Shown one piece after another: positions 1 to 6,926 of a stretch of 64,000 nucleotides of DNA (position 1 is its first letter; each line of letters opens with the position of its first letter). Made by a program: the position numbers and the translations under genes. Below the pieces are notes generated by a model that saw only the letters and a program-made list of their open reading frames with translations, did no database searches and had not been told where the DNA came from. The stretch is from contig CAJTIT010000011.1 in the NCBI GenBank assembly GCA_910576345.1, positions 25,005 through 89,004 of the forward strand. The letters run 5' to 3'. The DNA is from Erysipelotrichales bacterium. GTDB taxonomy: Bacteria; Bacillota_I; Bacilli_A; Erysipelotrichales; Erysipelotrichaceae.

Positions 1-33
1 CAATAACGCTGCTTGTATCACATTAATTTCCAT
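1..33 (-). CDS. PTS mannose-family EIIC, N-terminal fragment
   Basis: Only the first eleven codons lie inside the window (start MEINVIQAALL). This opening is typical of the membrane EIIC subunit of mannose/fructose/sorbose-type phosphotransferase systems, and the gene directly follows EIIB on the same strand, as in man/lev operons. I chose the ATG at 33 because a GAGGAG ribosome site lies about 7 bases before it; an in-frame ATG at 39 lies too close to that site. EIIC would form the sugar channel with EIID; both should lie beyond position 1. The identification rests mainly on context. Confidence 0.7.
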   Translation of the reverse strand, partial: MEINVIQAALL

Positions 34-47
34 CTCCATACTCCTCT

Positions 48-539
48 CTAATAGCCGAATTGACGTTTAAATTTTGTCCAGTTTCCGATACTGACGTCCG
101 GCAACAGACGAAACTCAACATCATATCCTGCTTGTGAAATCGCCTCTAATGCATCTGCTTCTTCTTGCGTAATGGATTGATTGTTTCCTAATTTGACAGC
201 ATTAGGACGATCGTTGCATGGTCCGATAATAACCTTATCGATACCACATTGGAATCCTTGGTCAACCAAGATTTTTTTCATATCCAACGGATTCTTTGTT
301 ATCAAAAAATATCGTGTATCAGATGCAAGAACCTTTTGACATTTCTTTTCCCAATCCTCCATCGTCCATATAAAAGTTTTTTTACCACTGGCGCTTTTAT
401 ATGCAGCCTTTAACACACTGTTGGTAGCTGCAGCATCATTAATCGCTATGATGCCATCACATGGATATTCCAACGCCCATCTGGTACATGTTTGACCGTG
501 AATCATACGGTCGTCAACTCTAATAAATGATACTGACAT
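48..539 (-). CDS. PTS mannose/fructose/sorbose-family EIIB
   Basis: This is a cytoplasmic phosphocarrier of 163 residues, the usual length for a stand-alone EIIB of the mannose family. It takes phosphate from EIIA and passes it to the sugar entering through EIIC/EIID. Residues 6-16 read IRVDDRMIHGQ, the family's hallmark, in which the histidine is the phosphorylation site. It lies 14 bases after EIIA and 14 bases before EIIC, so the three are one operon. The substrate (mannose, fructose, sorbose, amino sugar) cannot be told from the sequence. Confidence 0.93.
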   Translation of the reverse strand: MSVSFIRVDDRMIHGQTCTRWALEYPCDGIIAINDAAATNSVLKAAYKSASGKKTFIWTMEDWEKKCQKVLASDTRYFLITKNPLDMKKILVDQGFQCGIDKVIIGPCNDRPNAVKLGNNQSITQEEADALEAISQAGYDVEFRLLPDVSIGNWTKFKRQFGY

Positions 540-553
540 ATTCTTCTCCTCCT

Positions 554-970
554 TTAGATTTCTTCTTCTTGTTCATTTGTCAGCTGCAATTCTTTCATTG
601 CCTGCATACCTTCCGCAAGGGCAATATGTTTGGCATTTTCCAAATCATCTTTTAACAACACGGCATTCAAAGCCATTGCCAAATTCATTCCGCCAAGAAT
701 GATGGAATTCTTTAATCGTCCTGTTTCTTCCAAACAATTCATCAATGTCGTAAGCGGTGAGCCGCCAATCAAATCCCCTAGCACCATGAAGTGATCTTCC
801 GCTTCGAATTCATCCAGCATTTTGTAGATTCGCTTAGCGAAAGAGTCAACATCTTCTCCGTTTTTTAAACCAATGCTTTTCACATCTTCTCGCTCTTTGG
901 TAAACATTGTCAAAGCATGATGCAATCCTTCTGCAAAGTTACCATGAGAAATCAAAATCAAATAATTCAT
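554..970 (-). CDS. PTS mannose-family EIIA
   Basis: This 138-residue protein begins MNYLILISHGNFAEGL; the histidine in SHG (residue 9) is the expected site that receives phosphate from HPr. The motif GDLIGGSPLTTL near residue 65 is also typical of EIIA-Man. It is a separate polypeptide here, not fused to EIIB as in E. coli ManX. It is the first gene of the minus-strand PTS operon, with GGAGG shortly before the ATG. A TATAAT at 1000-1005 (minus strand) could be its -10 box, and a cre-like sequence overlaps it. Confidence 0.93.
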   Translation of the reverse strand: MNYLILISHGNFAEGLHHALTMFTKEREDVKSIGLKNGEDVDSFAKRIYKMLDEFEAEDHFMVLGDLIGGSPLTTLMNCLEETGRLKNSIILGGMNLAMALNAVLLKDDLENAKHIALAEGMQAMKELQLTNEQEEEI

Positions 971-1200
971 ATAGCCCCGTCCTCCTTGAATACGCTTACA
1001 TTATAACGTTTCCAAGGTGAGCGCGTAACTTGATTTTGTCACTTCTTTTCATCCACATTTGTCATTGTTTTATTGACAAATGTCATAAAAAAATAAGTAA
1101 AGTGATTTTTAAAATTATAATATACCTTTCATTCCGTTATTTTTTACATGACAAATGTCATATGAAGCAGCAATCAAGAATGAAACACATCAAATGATTG
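971..1200. promoter_or_regulatory. Divergent control region with three copies of a TGACAAATGT element
   Basis: This gap between the PTS operon and the HAD gene holds three copies of one element: ATGACAAATGT on the minus strand at 1055-1065, TGACAAATGTCA at 1074-1085, and ATGACAAATGTCAT at 1148-1161. The two complete copies are dyads (TGACA, two bases, TGTCA), the form expected of a dimeric regulator's operator. On the minus strand, TATAAT at 1000-1005 is a likely -10 for EIIA. TGGAAACGTTATAA (1001-1014, minus) resembles a CcpA cre site with two mismatches. The regulator is not identifiable. Confidence 0.5.
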
Positions 1201-1229
1201 TTGCAAATCATGCTTTTTCGTTCTATACT
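1201..1229 (+). promoter_or_regulatory. SigA-type promoter of the HAD phosphatase gene
   Basis: TTGCAA at 1201-1206 and TATACT at 1224-1229 are separated by 17 bases. GAGGAGG precedes the ATG at 1254 by about 7 bases. Confidence 0.55.
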
Positions 1230-1253
1230 TTTTATGATTGAGGAGGAACTTAC

Positions 1254-2051
1254 ATGAAACATATAAAAATGTTGGTTTTTGATGTGGATGGAACTCTATA
1301 TGATCTTACAAATCATGAAATCCCGTTATCTGCAGTGAACGCAATTAAACAAGCCAAAAAAAATGGTTATGATTTTGTTATTGCGACAGGCAGGGCACAT
1401 TACGGATTAGGAAAGGCGCTCAATGATCTGCATCCTGATTTTGTATTGTCTGTGTCAGGTGGTGTTATCGTTGATCATAATCAACACGTGATTTCTCATC
1501 ATGATTTTCAAAAGCAAGATGTGGAGCAGCTGTTAGAATTTGCTCATCAATATGAAGCAGGGTTGATTTTTAAATTTTTGGATCATATGTATATTTATCA
1601 GCACCCTGAAAAAATAGATTGGCTAGAGGGGCAAATAAACAGCGATATTGGTAAAACCCCTTTTATTGACTGTCCTATGCAAGATCATCATCATATTGCA
1701 CTTCCGCAAAGCGCCAGCATTCATGCCGATCCCAAAGCAGTAGAACAAGTATTTGCGCATCATCCAAGAATTTCATTTCTACCATATTCTGCAGATGGAT
1801 ATGATGTGGTATTAAAAGGAATCAATAAAGGCGTCGGCCTACAAACATTGATGGAACATCTTCATCTTCAAAAAGAAGAAGTCGCTTGCATTGGCGACAA
1901 TTATAATGACTTAGAAATGATGCAAGTCGCAGGATATCGAATTGCAATGGGAAATGCAGTAAAAGAAGTGAAAGAAATTGCGGACTTTGTTACATCCAAT
2001 TCCAATCAAGACGGGATTTATCATGCGCTAAGACATTTGCATTGTTTTTGA
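1254..2051 (+). CDS. Cof-type HAD-superfamily phosphatase
   Basis: This 265-residue cytosolic protein has the full HAD motif set. DVDGTLYD near residue 10 carries the nucleophile Asp and the acid/base Asp; ATGRA near 46 is motif II; the Lys of KGINKG near 190 is motif III; GDNYNDLEM near 216 is motif IV, which binds Mg2+. The long cap between motifs II and III places it in the Cof/YidA (IIB) group, which hydrolyses sugar phosphates, FMN or other small phosphate esters. It is divergent from the PTS operon, so a role in sugar-phosphate handling is plausible but is inference. Confidence 0.9.
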   Translation: MKHIKMLVFDVDGTLYDLTNHEIPLSAVNAIKQAKKNGYDFVIATGRAHYGLGKALNDLHPDFVLSVSGGVIVDHNQHVISHHDFQKQDVEQLLEFAHQYEAGLIFKFLDHMYIYQHPEKIDWLEGQINSDIGKTPFIDCPMQDHHHIALPQSASIHADPKAVEQVFAHHPRISFLPYSADGYDVVLKGINKGVGLQTLMEHLHLQKEEVACIGDNYNDLEMMQVAGYRIAMGNAVKEVKEIADFVTSNSNQDGIYHALRHLHCF

Positions 2052-2081
2052 TGTATGAGTTGTAATTGAATGTATGAACAG

Positions 2082-2112
2082 AAAAAAGCTCCCGTAAATA
2101 GCGAGCTCTTTT
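2082..2112. terminator. Bidirectional hairpin terminator
   Basis: AGCTC at 2087-2091 pairs with GAGCT at 2103-2107. Runs of A on the left and T on the right make it usable from both strands, for the HAD gene and for the small convergent gene. Confidence 0.5.
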
Positions 2113-2134
2113 CCATAGATTCTTTCATGTGAGT

Positions 2135-2278
2135 TTAGTTTCCGCCAGGACCGTCTTGGCGTTCTCTTTCATCCGGATAATACTTCAGATTGTTATTCGT
2201 CCATTGATTGTTTCCGGCAGTTTTTTCATTGTTTTGATTCTTATGACAAGAATGATTATGCTTATCGTCTTTTTTCAT
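2135..2278 (-). CDS. Small Asn/His-rich protein, 47 residues
   Basis: I do not recognise this protein. It starts at an ATG preceded by AAAGGAGG with 7-8 bases of spacing, one of the best ribosome sites in the window, which is the main reason to believe it is expressed. The product is very hydrophilic, with many Asn, His and Lys residues and one Cys, and ends YPDERERQDGPGGN. There is no signal peptide or membrane segment. It is convergent with the HAD gene and divergent from the metal chaperone gene. A longer reading that starts at 2365 lacks a ribosome site. Confidence 0.6.
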   Translation of the reverse strand: MKKDDKHNHSCHKNQNNEKTAGNNQWTNNNLKYYPDERERQDGPGGN

Positions 2279-2396
2279 TGTAAATACCTCCTTTCCCATA
2301 GTATGAACAGCTTTGCACATTCTATGAAGACAAACAGAAGCGAAATCATTTATGAAACGGATCATTCATGATATACTAATACAGTGAGGTGATAAT

Positions 2397-2609
2397 ATGA
2401 AATCAATAATGATACAAGTAAACGGAATGATGTGCGGACATTGTGAAAGCCGCGTCACAAATGCCTTGATGAATGTGGAAGGCATTGTATCTGTAAAAGC
2501 AAGTGCGAAAGACAATCAAGTCTTATGCGAGTTTGATGAAACGAAGATTACCGTAAAACAAATCAAAGACGCGATAGAAGATGTTGGCTATGAAGTAGTA
2601 TCAGAATAG
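2397..2609 (+). CDS. CopZ-like heavy-metal-associated (HMA) protein
   Basis: This 70-residue protein is one HMA domain: a beta-alpha-beta-beta-alpha-beta ferredoxin-like fold with the metal-binding loop GMMCGHC at residues 10-16. Such proteins bind Cu(I) through the two cysteines and pass it to a P-type ATPase. The C-terminal DAIEDVGYEV is also typical. GAGGTGAT provides a ribosome site, and TATACT at 2372-2377 is a possible -10. No copper ATPase or CsoR regulator lies nearby, so the partner is elsewhere. The fold and metal site are certain; the metal is inferred. Confidence 0.88.
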   Translation: MKSIMIQVNGMMCGHCESRVTNALMNVEGIVSVKASAKDNQVLCEFDETKITVKQIKDAIEDVGYEVVSE

Positions 2610-2633
2610 GAAAAAATCCGCATTATTTTTACA

Positions 2634-2662
2634 AAAACAGCTCCTTATTGAAGAGCTGTTTT
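2634..2662. terminator. Bidirectional terminator between copZ-like gene and EF-G-like gene
   Basis: A perfect 10-bp stem (AAAACAGCTC at 2634-2643, GAGCTGTTTT at 2653-2662) with a 9-base loop serves both convergent genes. Confidence 0.85.
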
Positions 2663-2666
2663 CTTG

Positions 2667-4742
2667 TTATTCATTCCTTTCTTTTGCTTGCGCAATAATA
2701 CGATCACTCATATTCTGTGGAACCGGTTCATAACATTTAAATTCCTGTGTATAACTGCCCCGTCCTTTGGTCATGGCACGAAGTTCAATCGGATATTTCA
2801 TCATTTCCGCCAGCGGTACCTGTGCCTGAATGATTTGATAACCGTCAATTAATTCCATACCGATAATCATACCGCGTCGTTTATTGAAGTCTCCCATGAT
2901 ATCTCCGGTAAATGCATCCGGCACTTTCACATGCACAGTCATAATTGGCTCCAATAAAACAGGATTTGCTTTTGGCATCGCATCCTTATACGCCAAATGT
3001 GCCGCCAATTTAAATGCCATTTCACTGGAATCAACATCATGATACTTGCCGTCTTTTAAAACTGCTCTGATTCCAACAACTTTATAACCTGCCAAAACAC
3101 CTTTGTTCATACATTCTCTTAAACCGGTTTCCACGGCAGGGAAATATCCTTTTGGCACAGCACCGCCAAATACTTCTTCGTCAAACACCATTTCCTCACA
3201 TTCATGCGGCATAAATTCCACAAACACATGCGCAAACTGACCATGTCCGCCCGTTTGTTTCTTATGTCGTCCTTCTCCGATTGCTTTAGAGCGAATGGTC
3301 TCTCGATAAGGAATCTTTGGTGTTTTCAATTCTACTTCAACTTTATATTTTGTTTTCAGTTTATTTAATGCAACATCGATATGCTGATCACCAATACCGT
3401 ATAACAAACTTTGATTCGTTTCTATGTTGTTTTCATAGCGAAGCGTCAAATCTTCTTCGCAAATTCTAGTCAGTGCACTGCTCATTTTATCTTCATCGTT
3501 TTTGGTCTTTGGAAATACAGCCATCGCCAACATTGGTATGGAATATTCAACGGGCTCCAATACGATACGCTGATCTTTTTCACAAAGCGTGTCGTTGGTT
3601 TGCGTATATTGCAGCTTCACGACTGCGCCAATATCGCCGGTAAACAGTTTTCCGACTGCTGTTTGATGTTTACCTTTAACAATGAAGATTTGTTGAATCT
3701 TTTCATTTTTTTCCTTTTGGGCATTGGCAACGATGGAATCACTGCTCAAAACACCGGACATAACTTTTAAATATGAAATTCTTCCTACAAATGGATCTAC
3801 GATGGTTTTGAAAACACGTGCGCTCAACTGTTCTTTTTCATTCGTCTCCAAAAGGATATCGCCTGATTTTTGATCTTGCGCTAAGAAACTGCCTGCTTCA
3901 CCATATGCCGGAAAGTATTTGATGATCAGATCCATCAAACGCTCGATTCCAACAGTCAAATTCGCTGACCCGCTGAACACGGGTCGAATTTCTCCGCTGC
4001 GTACACCCAAACGTACACCACGTGTTAGTTCTGCTTCACTGAACGCTTCACCGTTGAAATATTTCTCCATCAATTCATCGTCGCCCATGGCTACTGCTTC
4101 TGCGATCTGTTCCTTGTAAGATGCGACGATGTCCAACATATGTTCCGGTACTTCCTGTGCTTGATTGTTATCCGCATGTTCTCCTTTGAAATACCATGCC
4201 TTGTCCCGCAGTATATTGATGGATCCGATCACTTCGTCATTTTCAATGATAGGAACTTCAAACGGTATAATCGTTTTGCCAAATGTATCACGCAGCTGTT
4301 GATATGCCTTGTCAAACGACGCATGTTCCATATCGGTTTTGTTGATGAAGAAAATCGTAGGCAGCTTTCTTTCGTTTGCTTCTTCCCATGCCTTGATCGT
4401 ACCGCTTTGTATGCCTTCTTTGGCTCCAACGATAATCAAAGCATTGTCAGCGACAGAAAGTGCCGCTTCTTTTTCACCACAGAAATCCGCATATCCCGGT
4501 GTATCCAAAAAATTGATTTTGCACTCTTTCCATTCTATTGGAACAATTGACGTATAGATGGAAGTACCTCTGCGAATTTCTTCCGCATCATAGTCAATCA
4601 AAGAGCTTCCTTCACTTGTATGTCCAAAGCGTTCACTTGCCTTTGTAAAAAACAACATGCTTTCCAGTACGGCTGTCTTACCGGCGCCGCTATGTCCCAA
4701 AACGGCTACGTTTCGTACTTCATGTGCCAAATAGTCTCTCAT
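2667..4742 (-). CDS. EF-G-like translational GTPase (EF-G2 type)
   Basis: This 691-residue GTPase has the five-domain layout of elongation factor G. The P-loop GHSGAGKT is at residues 15-22, DTPGYADF is the G3 motif and NKTD the G4 motif; domains II to V follow. The switch I region (RRGTSIYTS) differs from canonical EF-G (RGITI), and the protein resembles the paralogous EF-G2 class (PRK12740) more than the main translocase. Its role on the ribosome is unknown; an accessory or stress factor is plausible. I chose the ATG at 4742 because AAAGGAGG lies 7 bases upstream. It follows the ankyrin gene by 11 bases, so the two are co-translated from one transcript. Confidence 0.9.
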   Translation of the reverse strand: MRDYLAHEVRNVAVLGHSGAGKTAVLESMLFFTKASERFGHTSEGSSLIDYDAEEIRRGTSIYTSIVPIEWKECKINFLDTPGYADFCGEKEAALSVADNALIIVGAKEGIQSGTIKAWEEANERKLPTIFFINKTDMEHASFDKAYQQLRDTFGKTIIPFEVPIIENDEVIGSINILRDKAWYFKGEHADNNQAQEVPEHMLDIVASYKEQIAEAVAMGDDELMEKYFNGEAFSEAELTRGVRLGVRSGEIRPVFSGSANLTVGIERLMDLIIKYFPAYGEAGSFLAQDQKSGDILLETNEKEQLSARVFKTIVDPFVGRISYLKVMSGVLSSDSIVANAQKEKNEKIQQIFIVKGKHQTAVGKLFTGDIGAVVKLQYTQTNDTLCEKDQRIVLEPVEYSIPMLAMAVFPKTKNDEDKMSSALTRICEEDLTLRYENNIETNQSLLYGIGDQHIDVALNKLKTKYKVEVELKTPKIPYRETIRSKAIGEGRHKKQTGGHGQFAHVFVEFMPHECEEMVFDEEVFGGAVPKGYFPAVETGLRECMNKGVLAGYKVVGIRAVLKDGKYHDVDSSEMAFKLAAHLAYKDAMPKANPVLLEPIMTVHVKVPDAFTGDIMGDFNKRRGMIIGMELIDGYQIIQAQVPLAEMMKYPIELRAMTKGRGSYTQEFKCYEPVPQNMSDRIIAQAKERNE

Positions 4743-4753
4743 GGTTTCCTCCT

Positions 4754-5425
4754 TTATTTCAGTATCGGCTTCAGCTGATCCAAACATTCTCCACGGACAT
4801 AATGGATGGCTTTTCTGCCTTCTTTGTCGATCAGTTCTTTATCTGCGCCATTTGCGATCAATTCTTCCACAAGCGATGCATATCCTCCATATGCGGCGCG
4901 CATCAACGCTGTACAGCCGTTGTTGTCGCACAGATTTACATCAGCGCCACGCTCCAGTAATAGACGGATCACATCTTTTTTAAAGGCGATACAGGCTTCC
5001 ATCAATGCGGTTCTTCCTGTTTCATCTTGCGCATTCATATCTGCCCCCGCATCTAGCAACACGCTTACACAGCGATCTCTGCCTAAAAACGCGGCACGCA
5101 TCAGGGCCGTTCTGCCTCTGTCATCCTTTTTGTTTACATCCGCATTGGCTTCAATCAGTTTTTTACAAATGGTCTTATTTCCTTTTTTCGCAGCGCCCAT
5201 AATGGCAGTCTTTCCTTTATTGTCTTCCAAATTGACATCTGCTCCATGATCAATCAAAAAGCGAACGATATCTTTGTAATCACGTTTTGCGGCACGCATC
5301 AGCGCTGTTCTTCCATCGCCGTTTTGAACGTTGACATCGACGCCTTTCTTCACTTCCGCACATACGGTTGTGAAATCTCCGTTTGCGCATGCATCCCAAA
5401 ATGCTTTGATTTCTGTTTGATCCAT
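4754..5425 (-). CDS. Ankyrin-repeat protein
   Basis: This 223-residue protein is almost entirely ankyrin repeats, about six copies of a 33-residue unit (for example GRTALMRAA...GADVN). There is no signal peptide or membrane segment, so it is probably a cytosolic protein-binding scaffold. The start is the ATG at 5425, with GGAGG 7 bases upstream; an ATG at 5446 has no good site. It is the first gene of an operon with the EF-G-like GTPase, which makes that GTPase or the ribosome a possible partner (inference). A short leader ORF and a terminator hairpin lie just upstream. Confidence 0.9.
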   Translation of the reverse strand: MDQTEIKAFWDACANGDFTTVCAEVKKGVDVNVQNGDGRTALMRAAKRDYKDIVRFLIDHGADVNLEDNKGKTAIMGAAKKGNKTICKKLIEANADVNKKDDRGRTALMRAAFLGRDRCVSVLLDAGADMNAQDETGRTALMEACIAFKKDVIRLLLERGADVNLCDNNGCTALMRAAYGGYASLVEELIANGADKELIDKEGRKAIHYVRGECLDQLKPILK

Positions 5426-5463
5426 ATCATATCCTCCTTCATTCATGAATCACTTTCTACAAG

Positions 5464-5502
5464 AAAAAACAGATGCGGTTATATACATACCTACATCTGT
5501 TT
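5464..5502 (-). terminator. Leader terminator (candidate attenuator) upstream of the ankyrin/EF-G operon
   Basis: On the minus strand AAACAGATG (5494-5502) pairs perfectly with CATCTGTTT (5467-5475), and the right arm runs into a T tract at 5464-5469. An inner GGT/ACC pair extends the stem. The hairpin lies between the likely promoter and the ankyrin start codon, 36-40 bases before the ATG, so it would end transcription before the operon unless it is disrupted. Confidence 0.6.
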
Positions 5503-5568
5503 GGTTTCCAATATGAAAATATAAGTTCGTGCAGCTTTGATTGTCGGATTTCCCATTCCATATCGCAT
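5491..5568 (-). CDS. Putative 25-codon leader peptide of the ankyrin/EF-G operon
   Basis: This ORF starts at the ATG at 5568 with AAGGTG 5 bases upstream and ends at a TAG (5491-5493) directly after the left arm of the terminator hairpin. A ribosome that reaches the stop would cover that arm and could prevent the terminator from forming. GTGCAG just before the start can pair with CTGCAC inside the ORF, which could hide its ribosome site. The peptide has no run of one amino acid, so it is not a classical amino-acid attenuator. Expression is inferred from layout only. Confidence 0.45.
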   Translation of the reverse strand: MRYGMGNPTIKAARTYIFILETKQM

Positions 5569-5591
5569 GTCTGCACCTTCTTTCTGTCTCT

Positions 5592-5619
5592 ATTGTATCG
5601 GAAATATTTGCCAGCGCAA
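5592..5619 (-). promoter_or_regulatory. Probable promoter of the ankyrin/EF-G operon
   Basis: On the minus strand TTGCGC (5614-5619) and TACAAT (5592-5597) are separated by 16 bases. Transcription from here would include the leader ORF and the hairpin. Confidence 0.4.
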
Positions 5620-5702
5620 GTGTTTTGTATGAATTGTCTCTTATTGGTCAATATATGGCAAAATCGGTGATGGTTTCGCATATATAAAGAATGGTGAGAT
5701 CT

Positions 5703-6776
5703 ATGCGAACGGAAAAAGAGCGCAGTTTTCTGATTCATGTGTTGTATATCAGTTGTATTCTATGTTTTTTTTATCTGTTTTTTCGTTATTTCATATATGA
5801 AATTTTTCCGTTTTTCCTTGGTTTTTTGATTGCGTTTTCGCTTCGTCCTTTCGTTCGTCATACGATACAGCTGTTTCATTTGCCGCAGAAGCTGGTGTCC
5901 CTATTATATTTGGCATTGTTTTATGGAACGATTGGATTTATGCTGAGTGTTGCCTGTATCCAGTGTTTTCATATCTTGTCATCCTTTATCGCCAAACTTC
6001 CATTTTTATATGAAAGCCAAATTGCGCCGATGCTGGACTCGTTTTTTACATGGCTGGAACATCAAATCATTCATTTTTCGCCTTACATTTCTTATGATAT
6101 GGAACAGTTGTTTCAAAATATCAATGAGGCGATGGAGTCATTAGCGCTATCCGGTTCCGGCATGTTGTTCGATATGGTTACACGACTGGCATCTTCTTTG
6201 CCCGGTATGCTGGTTTCCTTTTTTATCACCATTTTATCTTCTATTTTTTTTGCGTTAGATTTTCCGCGTGTTTCTTCGTTTATTATGCGTCAAATTCCTA
6301 AAGAACGTCATGCATCTTTATATCGTATTCGAGAAATCATTACGGATACGATTTTGAATTATTTCATTTCTTATGGAAAATTAATGATCGTCACGTTTGT
6401 GGAGCTTGCGATTGGGCTTTGCTACTTAAGTGTGGAAAATGCATTGCCGATCGCCTTTGTAATTGCGTGTTTTGATATTCTGCCGGTTTTGGGAACCGGT
6501 ACGATTTTGTTTCCATGGATTTTTTTGAATTTCTTTCATCACCGTGTGAAATTGGCAGTGGGATTATTGATTTTGCATCTGATCATCAATATCATACGGC
6601 AGATTATTGAGCCAAAAATCGTGGGCAAACAAATGGGCATTCATCCTTTGTTAATGCTGGGATGCATGTTTTTTGGGGTACGGCTGTTTGGTTTTCTCGG
6701 ATTCTTCATCGCTCCAATCATTGTACAGATCTTCTGTCAGCTAAATGAGGAGGGTTTTCTTCATATATACAAATGA
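5703..6776 (+). CDS. AI-2E family transporter (YtvI/PerM-like membrane protein)
   Basis: This protein of about 357 residues has the AI-2E exporter family layout: two membrane segments near residues 14-55, one near 60-80, a soluble stretch around 95-150 rich in aromatic residues, then a block of four or five segments from about 165 to the end. A conserved-looking GTGTILFPW occurs near residue 260. Members are exporters or channels of uncertain substrate; the family name does not prove autoinducer transport. The ATG at 5703 is preceded by GGTGAG; an in-frame ATG at 5691 is possible but has a weak site. It is a single gene, ending before a strong terminator. Confidence 0.85.
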   Translation: MRTEKERSFLIHVLYISCILCFFYLFFRYFIYEIFPFFLGFLIAFSLRPFVRHTIQLFHLPQKLVSLLYLALFYGTIGFMLSVACIQCFHILSSFIAKLPFLYESQIAPMLDSFFTWLEHQIIHFSPYISYDMEQLFQNINEAMESLALSGSGMLFDMVTRLASSLPGMLVSFFITILSSIFFALDFPRVSSFIMRQIPKERHASLYRIREIITDTILNYFISYGKLMIVTFVELAIGLCYLSVENALPIAFVIACFDILPVLGTGTILFPWIFLNFFHHRVKLAVGLLILHLIINIIRQIIEPKIVGKQMGIHPLLMLGCMFFGVRLFGFLGFFIAPIIVQIFCQLNEEGFLHIYK

Positions 6777-6797
6777 TCATTCTTTCCAATCCGGCTG

Positions 6798-6813
6798 ATG
6801 TGATGCATCACAT
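6798..6813. repeat. Perfect 16-bp palindrome
   Basis: ATGTGATGCATCACAT reads the same on both strands. It lies between the end of the AI-2E gene and the shared terminator. It resembles CRP/FNR-type sites (TGTGA...TCACA), but the spacer is 4 bases rather than 6. No promoter is evident beside it. Confidence 0.6.
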
Positions 6814-6883
6814 TCTTTTCACAATGAATATTGATAACGATTTATTACAGTGAAACATAGATCGTTTGCATATGGATCATATA

Positions 6884-6919
6884 AAAAAGTGCGTTTCAGT
6901 TTACTGATCGGCACTTTTT
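6884..6919. terminator. Bidirectional terminator
   Basis: AAAAAGTGC (6884-6892) pairs with GCACTTTTT (6911-6919), with an inner TCAGT/ACTGA stem. It serves the AI-2E gene and the convergent CotH gene. Confidence 0.85.
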
Positions 6920-6926
6920 CCATGTA

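Noticed and set aside
5457..5738. 93-codon minus-strand frame upstream of the ankyrin gene
   Set aside because: No ribosome site; it overlaps the promoter and leader in another frame. The 25-codon frame with a ribosome site fits better.
6798..6813. CRP/FNR binding site
   Set aside because: Half-sites TGTGA and TCACA are 4 bases apart instead of 6, and there is no promoter nearby.
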